A DNA stretch of 64,000 nt from Clostridia bacterium (GTDB lineage: Bacteria > Bacillota > Clostridia > Christensenellales > Borkfalkiaceae). Numbering within the stretch: the stretch's first letter is position 1; each line of letters begins with the position of its first letter. The DNA lies in assembly GCA_017545865.1 (NCBI GenBank), contig JAFWXO010000022.1:1-64000 (forward strand). Direction: 5' to 3'. The position numbers and the translations under genes are program-made. This document shows positions 61,420-64,000 of this stretch, piece after piece. The notes under the pieces were generated by a model. It searched no databases, had not been told where the DNA came from, and saw only the letters and a list, made by a program, of their open reading frames with translations.

Positions 61420-62355
61420 TTACACCAACTTTACTAATTGTTCTTCAAAAGGAGGGATAGGGAGAACTTCACTTGACAGATACTCTAAAACGAGTTGTTC
61501 CCCTTCCGTTCCTTTAAATTTTAAGTAGTGAACGATAGCGGTAAGTTTTATCCACGTTTCGTTTTCCACTTTATCGCCTTGATTTAACGCGCACAAATGC
61601 CCTATCGTTTGAATATCGTCCATACAACAAGTGAGCGCGGGGCGAGCGCCGTAAAAAGTGTTCGGCGGAAGTTCATCTGAAAAGAGCGCCAAGCACTCAA
61701 ATTCTACCGTTTTGTTCCTATACCGCTCGATTTGCTCAAAACTGTCAACGTAAAAATCGCCGAAATGTTCGTTTTTTATAACGATTTTATCTCCGCTTAC
61801 GTCGTATGGAAGGTCGGTTGCTAAACTAATTTTTTCACCGAGAGAGTCAAGCGCGATAATTTCAAGCGACGGATTAACCATTTTTAAACTCTTTTTTATC
61901 GTTGACGTTTCTTCCGTGTGATCGCAACGGTTAACGATAACGAGCTCTGAGGTTTTAACCATATCAACCATAATTTGGCGCATAGCCGAAAAATAGTATT
62001 TAAAGGTTGAACCGTCAATAACGCAAATTGTTTGCTGAACGTCAAAGTAAGGCGGGAGTTTAAACTGCAATTTATCCCACGTTTCGTTGAGTTCAACGAA
62101 TACAACGTGCGGTTTGTGAGTTCTAACCGCATCGTTAATATTTTTGTCGTTCCATCTATCTTTATCAAAATACTCGTATTTAGCGTTTAGCGGAGCAAGA
62201 TCGTCGGCGGTAAATTCTTCAATACCGTCTTCTTGCGAAATGATTAAAACTTTACCAAGATCGCCAAAATCTCCACGGAGCAAGGAGTCTTTGATAAAAT
62301 AAGACTTTCCGCTCTCCAAAACTCCCCTAACGAGTATTACTGGAATTCCTGCCAT
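61420..62355 (-). CDS. COG0523-like GTPase, divergent partner
   Basis: The 311-aa protein has a P-loop-like GVLESGKS (about 11-18) and a LVIVNRCDH segment where NKxD is expected (about 137). It lacks the CxCC metal motif and has no His-rich stretch; the C-terminal half differs from CobW. It lies 3 nt after the canonical GTPase, so the two may form a heteromer or act on different clients. Confidence 0.65.
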   Translation of the reverse strand: MAGIPVILVRGVLESGKSYFIKDSLLRGDFGDLGKVLIISQEDGIEEFTADDLAPLNAKYEYFDKDRWNDKNINDAVRTHKPHVVFVELNETWDKLQFKLPPYFDVQQTICVIDGSTFKYYFSAMRQIMVDMVKTSELVIVNRCDHTEETSTIKKSLKMVNPSLEIIALDSLGEKISLATDLPYDVSGDKIVIKNEHFGDFYVDSFEQIERYRNKTVEFECLALFSDELPPNTFYGARPALTCCMDDIQTIGHLCALNQGDKVENETWIKLTAIVHYLKFKGTEGEQLVLEYLSSEVLPIPPFEEQLVKLV

Positions 62356-62358
62356 AGT

Positions 62359-63420
62359 TTAAAAAATATCCTTTAACTTTTCTTTTTGCAAGTTTTTACC
62401 GATTACGCAAACTTTACCGCTAACGTCTGCGCTTCCTAAGCGCACGTCAATAGAGCCTGGAACGTAATCGAAAAACAACCAACCGTCACTTCCGTTTAAA
62501 ACGCCCTTTGCCCTTATTATCTCGCCGAAAACGCCTTCGTCAAACCAAGATAAAATATCTTCAATCCCTTCTTTTGAAAAGTTTTTAGGAGTGAGAGATG
62601 AAAAACTTTCAAACACTTCGTTTGCGTGATGAGAGTGGCAAGCGCAGTTGGGGTCGTTGCAAACGTGCCCGCCGTGTTCGTGGTGTTCGTGGCCGTGCTC
62701 GTGTTCGTGGTGTTCGTGCTCGTGGTCGTGGTGTTCGTGCTCGTGGTCGTGGTCGTGGTGTTCGTGTTCGTGGTGGTGATGAGAACCGTGAGTTGCTTTC
62801 AAGTTCTCAATAAGCATTTCCATAAGCGAAGCGCCGTCTTCTAAATTTTCAAGAAGTACGGTGGTATCTAATTCTTGAACGGGGGTTGTTATTATCGTTG
62901 CGGTTGGGTTGAACTGCTTGATATATTCGCAAGCCGAAATTATTTTTTCTTGAGTGAAATTTTCAGCCTTTGATAAAACTATGGTGTTCGCAGCGTTTAT
63001 TTGGTCTATATAAAACTCGCCGAAGTTTTTGTGGTAAAGCTTAATTTTATTAGCGTCAACCACCGTGCACAAAATATTGATTTTTAAATTTTCGTTCGCA
63101 TCTTTAACGGCGGAAACAACTTCTGAAAGCTTGCCAACGCCCGACGGCTCTATAACGATTCTATCAAGGTTATAAGTTGATAAAAGTTCATTGAGCGCAG
63201 TTTTAAAATTACCCGCAAGCGAACAACAAATACAACCGCTATTTATCTCTTTAACGGAAACGCCAGCGCCGTTTAAAAAAGCGCCGTCAACCCCGATTTC
63301 GCCAAACTCGTTTTCAACAAGAGCAACCCTTTCGGTTTTGAAAATTCTTTCGTATAATTTTTTAATTAAGGTGGTTTTACCCGCCCCTAAAAATCCAGAA
63401 ATAACGTCAACTTTAATCAT
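62359..63420 (-). CDS. COG0523 (CobW/ZNG1-like) metallochaperone GTPase with His-rich loop
   Basis: G3E GTPase family; members deliver zinc, cobalt or nickel to enzymes. The 353-aa protein has the P-loop GFLGAGKT (about 9-16), the CICCSL metal motif (about 64-69), a G-domain switch and, at about 215-262, a His/Glu/Asp-rich stretch with about 30 histidines, then the C-terminal CobW_C domain. AAGGAG precedes the ATG. A perfect 7-1-7 palindrome in the promoter suggests zinc control by Zur. Confidence 0.88.
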   Translation of the reverse strand: MIKVDVISGFLGAGKTTLIKKLYERIFKTERVALVENEFGEIGVDGAFLNGAGVSVKEINSGCICCSLAGNFKTALNELLSTYNLDRIVIEPSGVGKLSEVVSAVKDANENLKINILCTVVDANKIKLYHKNFGEFYIDQINAANTIVLSKAENFTQEKIISACEYIKQFNPTATIITTPVQELDTTVLLENLEDGASLMEMLIENLKATHGSHHHHEHEHHDHDHEHEHHDHEHEHHEHEHGHEHHEHGGHVCNDPNCACHSHHANEVFESFSSLTPKNFSKEGIEDILSWFDEGVFGEIIRAKGVLNGSDGWLFFDYVPGSIDVRLGSADVSGKVCVIGKNLQKEKLKDIF

Positions 63421-63435
63421 AGTAAACTCCTTGTT

Positions 63436-63490
63436 TTATGATAACCCTTTTTTATTTAAAATGCAATACTATTGCAATAAAATTGCAATA
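63436..63490 (-). promoter_or_regulatory. promoter and Zur/Fur-type box of the COG0523 operon
   Basis: TTGCAT, 17-bp spacer and TATCAT give the promoter (minus strand). TGCAATAnTATTGCA (63462-63476) is a perfect 7-1-7 palindrome overlapping the -35; a third half-site TTGCAAT follows at 63482. This layout is typical of Fur-family operators, and Zur control of COG0523 genes is known in several bacteria. Confidence 0.7.
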
Positions 63491-63497
63491 AAATACA

Positions 63498-63524
63498 AAT
63501 TCCGCCGTTAAAAACGGCGGAATT
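63498..63524 (-). terminator. hairpin, possible terminator of the surface-protein gene
   Basis: AATTCCGCCGTT and AACGGCGGAATT form a perfect 12-bp stem with a 3-nt loop. The T run on the minus strand is weak. Confidence 0.55.
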
Positions 63525-63540
63525 AGTTTGAGTTGTATGT

Positions 63541-63641
63541 TTGCCTAACGGCAAGTGAGATTTTACGCAAAGCGTAAAGTGGTATTTACCTTGCGGTAAG
63601 TGGTATTCGGCGTTGCCGAGTGATATGCTACCCTTGGTAGC
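63541..63641. repeat. hairpin array 3
   Basis: Five hairpins: TTGCC/GGCAA, TTTACGC/GCGTAAA, TTACC/GGTAA, TCGGC/GCCGA, GCTACC/GGTAGC, with linkers GTGAGAT, GTGGTAT, GTGGTAT and GTGATAT. No strong outer stem is seen. It fills the gap between the COG0523 promoter and long-hairpin copy 4. Confidence 0.8.
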
Positions 63642-63679
63642 GTTGTGGATGTTTTCTTTATTTGCCTATTACAACATAA

Positions 63680-63805
63680 TTTAAGACGTTAGTTTGGGTA
63701 TTAGGCGAGGCTCACGAAGACTATAGGCTGAGATTGACCTTGTTGGTCATCGAAGTCTATAGGCTAAGTAGAAACGATGCATAATGCCCGAAATAACGGA
63801 TTAAA
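63680..63805 (-). repeat. long-hairpin element, copy 4
   Basis: Ends TTTAAGACGTTAGTTTGGG and, complemented, TTTAATCCGTTATTTCGGG: the inner arms differ from the other copies but still match each other over about 27 bp. The core CTTCGATGACCAACAAGG and its GGTCA partner match copy 1. The TAA stop of the 63801 gene lies in its right end. Confidence 0.78.
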
Positions 63806-64000
63806 CGGTGGGTGACCAGTCAACGTTATCATCCACATATATTGCTATGAAGGGGTTACCATCGTAACTTGAAAATTCCCAAACGTGAGAAAGAGCGTAT
63901 TCAATGCCGTTGTAGATAAAACCAACGAGTTTTTTGCCGCTCGGAGCAACGGGGCGCGGAGTTATAGATGAAAGGGTTTTGCCGTATTCGATAACTGCGG
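63801..64000 (-). CDS. C-terminal fragment of a surface protein with InlB-like B repeat (partial)
   Basis: The reading frame enters from beyond the window and ends at TAA (63801-63803). The 65 visible residues contain YGKTLSSITPRPVAPSGKK, the pattern of Listeria-Bacteroides (InlB_B) repeats found in secreted or wall-bound proteins, followed by a short globular end. The stop codon overlaps long-hairpin copy 4. Whether it has a signal or anchor cannot be seen. Confidence 0.7.
   Translation of the reverse strand, partial: AVIEYGKTLSSITPRPVAPSGKKLVGFIYNGIEYALSHVWEFSSYDGNPFIAIYVDDNVDWSPTV

Noticed and set aside
62598..62844. Plus-strand Arg/Val-rich frames across 62.6-62.8 kb
   Set aside because: They are antisense to the His-rich loop of the COG0523 GTPase; codon repetition produces open frames on all strands.
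63541..63641. CRISPR array
   Set aside because: The repeated part is a 7-nt linker and the units are palindromes of unequal length; there are no cas genes or uniform spacers.

Overview
The window looks like a chromosomal segment of an uncultured, anaerobic, low-GC Firmicute (Clostridia-like, probably host-associated). The evidence is a Firmicutes-type S10-spc-alpha ribosomal operon, a ferredoxin-like [FeFe] hydrogenase, many consensus sigma-A promoters with 17-bp spacers, strong AGGAGG ribosome binding sites, BNR-type sialidase and BspA-like leucine-rich-repeat proteins. No species can be named from the sequence alone.

Layout. 0-3 kb: purE-purC-purF-like genes on the minus strand behind a ZTP-type riboswitch. 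3-9.7 kb: an orphan conserved gene, a small zinc-ribbon gene, the hydrogenase, and a translationally coupled deacetylase/ABC-importer operon. 9.8-14.4 kb: an AraC regulator (apparently leaderless) with acyl-ACP thioesterase and sialidase-like genes, a two-gene XRE module, and an aminotransferase. 14.5-30 kb: 31 consecutive minus-strand genes from rpsJ to rplQ, including secY, adk, map, infA and rpoA, behind a leader with an attenuator-like hairpin. 30.3-32 kb: mgtE behind a leader peptide and intrinsic terminator. 32.3-37.9 kb: a cluster of zinc-ribbon proteins related to the Bacillus YdjG/YdjI membrane-stress proteins, a second XRE module and a phosphopantetheinyl transferase. 38-43.5 kb: a tyrosine-rich repeat lipoprotein, then rplL-rplJ (L10 leader) and rplA-rplK-nusG-secE-rpmG. 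43.7-48.3 kb: potassium uptake (trkA-trkH) and a two-component system. 48.4-51 kb: lgt, two half-size chromate transporters and a PHP phosphatase. 51-57.5 kb: two membrane proteins with duplicated promoter regions, tRNA-Leu, deoC, mnmE, a membrane protein and proS. 57.6-64 kb: transketolase, then a probably Zur-controlled operon of two COG0523 GTPases and a ThuA/PHP-like fusion, and the end of a surface protein.

Most genes are housekeeping, so the novelty lies mainly between them. Four things stand out. (1) A dispersed family of about 95-130 bp long-hairpin elements abuts or supplies the stop codons of purF, rplJ, proS and a surface gene, always in the same orientation; paired arms change together between copies. 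(2) There are three arrays of small hairpins separated by a constant 7-8 nt linker (GTGATAT, ATTACATA or GTGGTAT types), two of them closed by an outer stem. (3) A 26-codon leader ORF sits ahead of mutually exclusive hairpins and a terminator upstream of mgtE. (4) Two unrelated XRE repressor modules share the same operator-in-promoter layout with about 30-bp operator spacing.

Zinc links several parts: S4, S14, L33 and L36 are all cysteine-containing forms, adenylate kinase has a four-Cys lid, many zinc-ribbon proteins occur at 4.2 and 33-36.5 kb, and a COG0523 metallochaperone-like operon has a perfect 7-1-7 Fur/Zur-type palindrome upstream of its promoter -10. All family assignments are from reading the sequence; no database search was possible.
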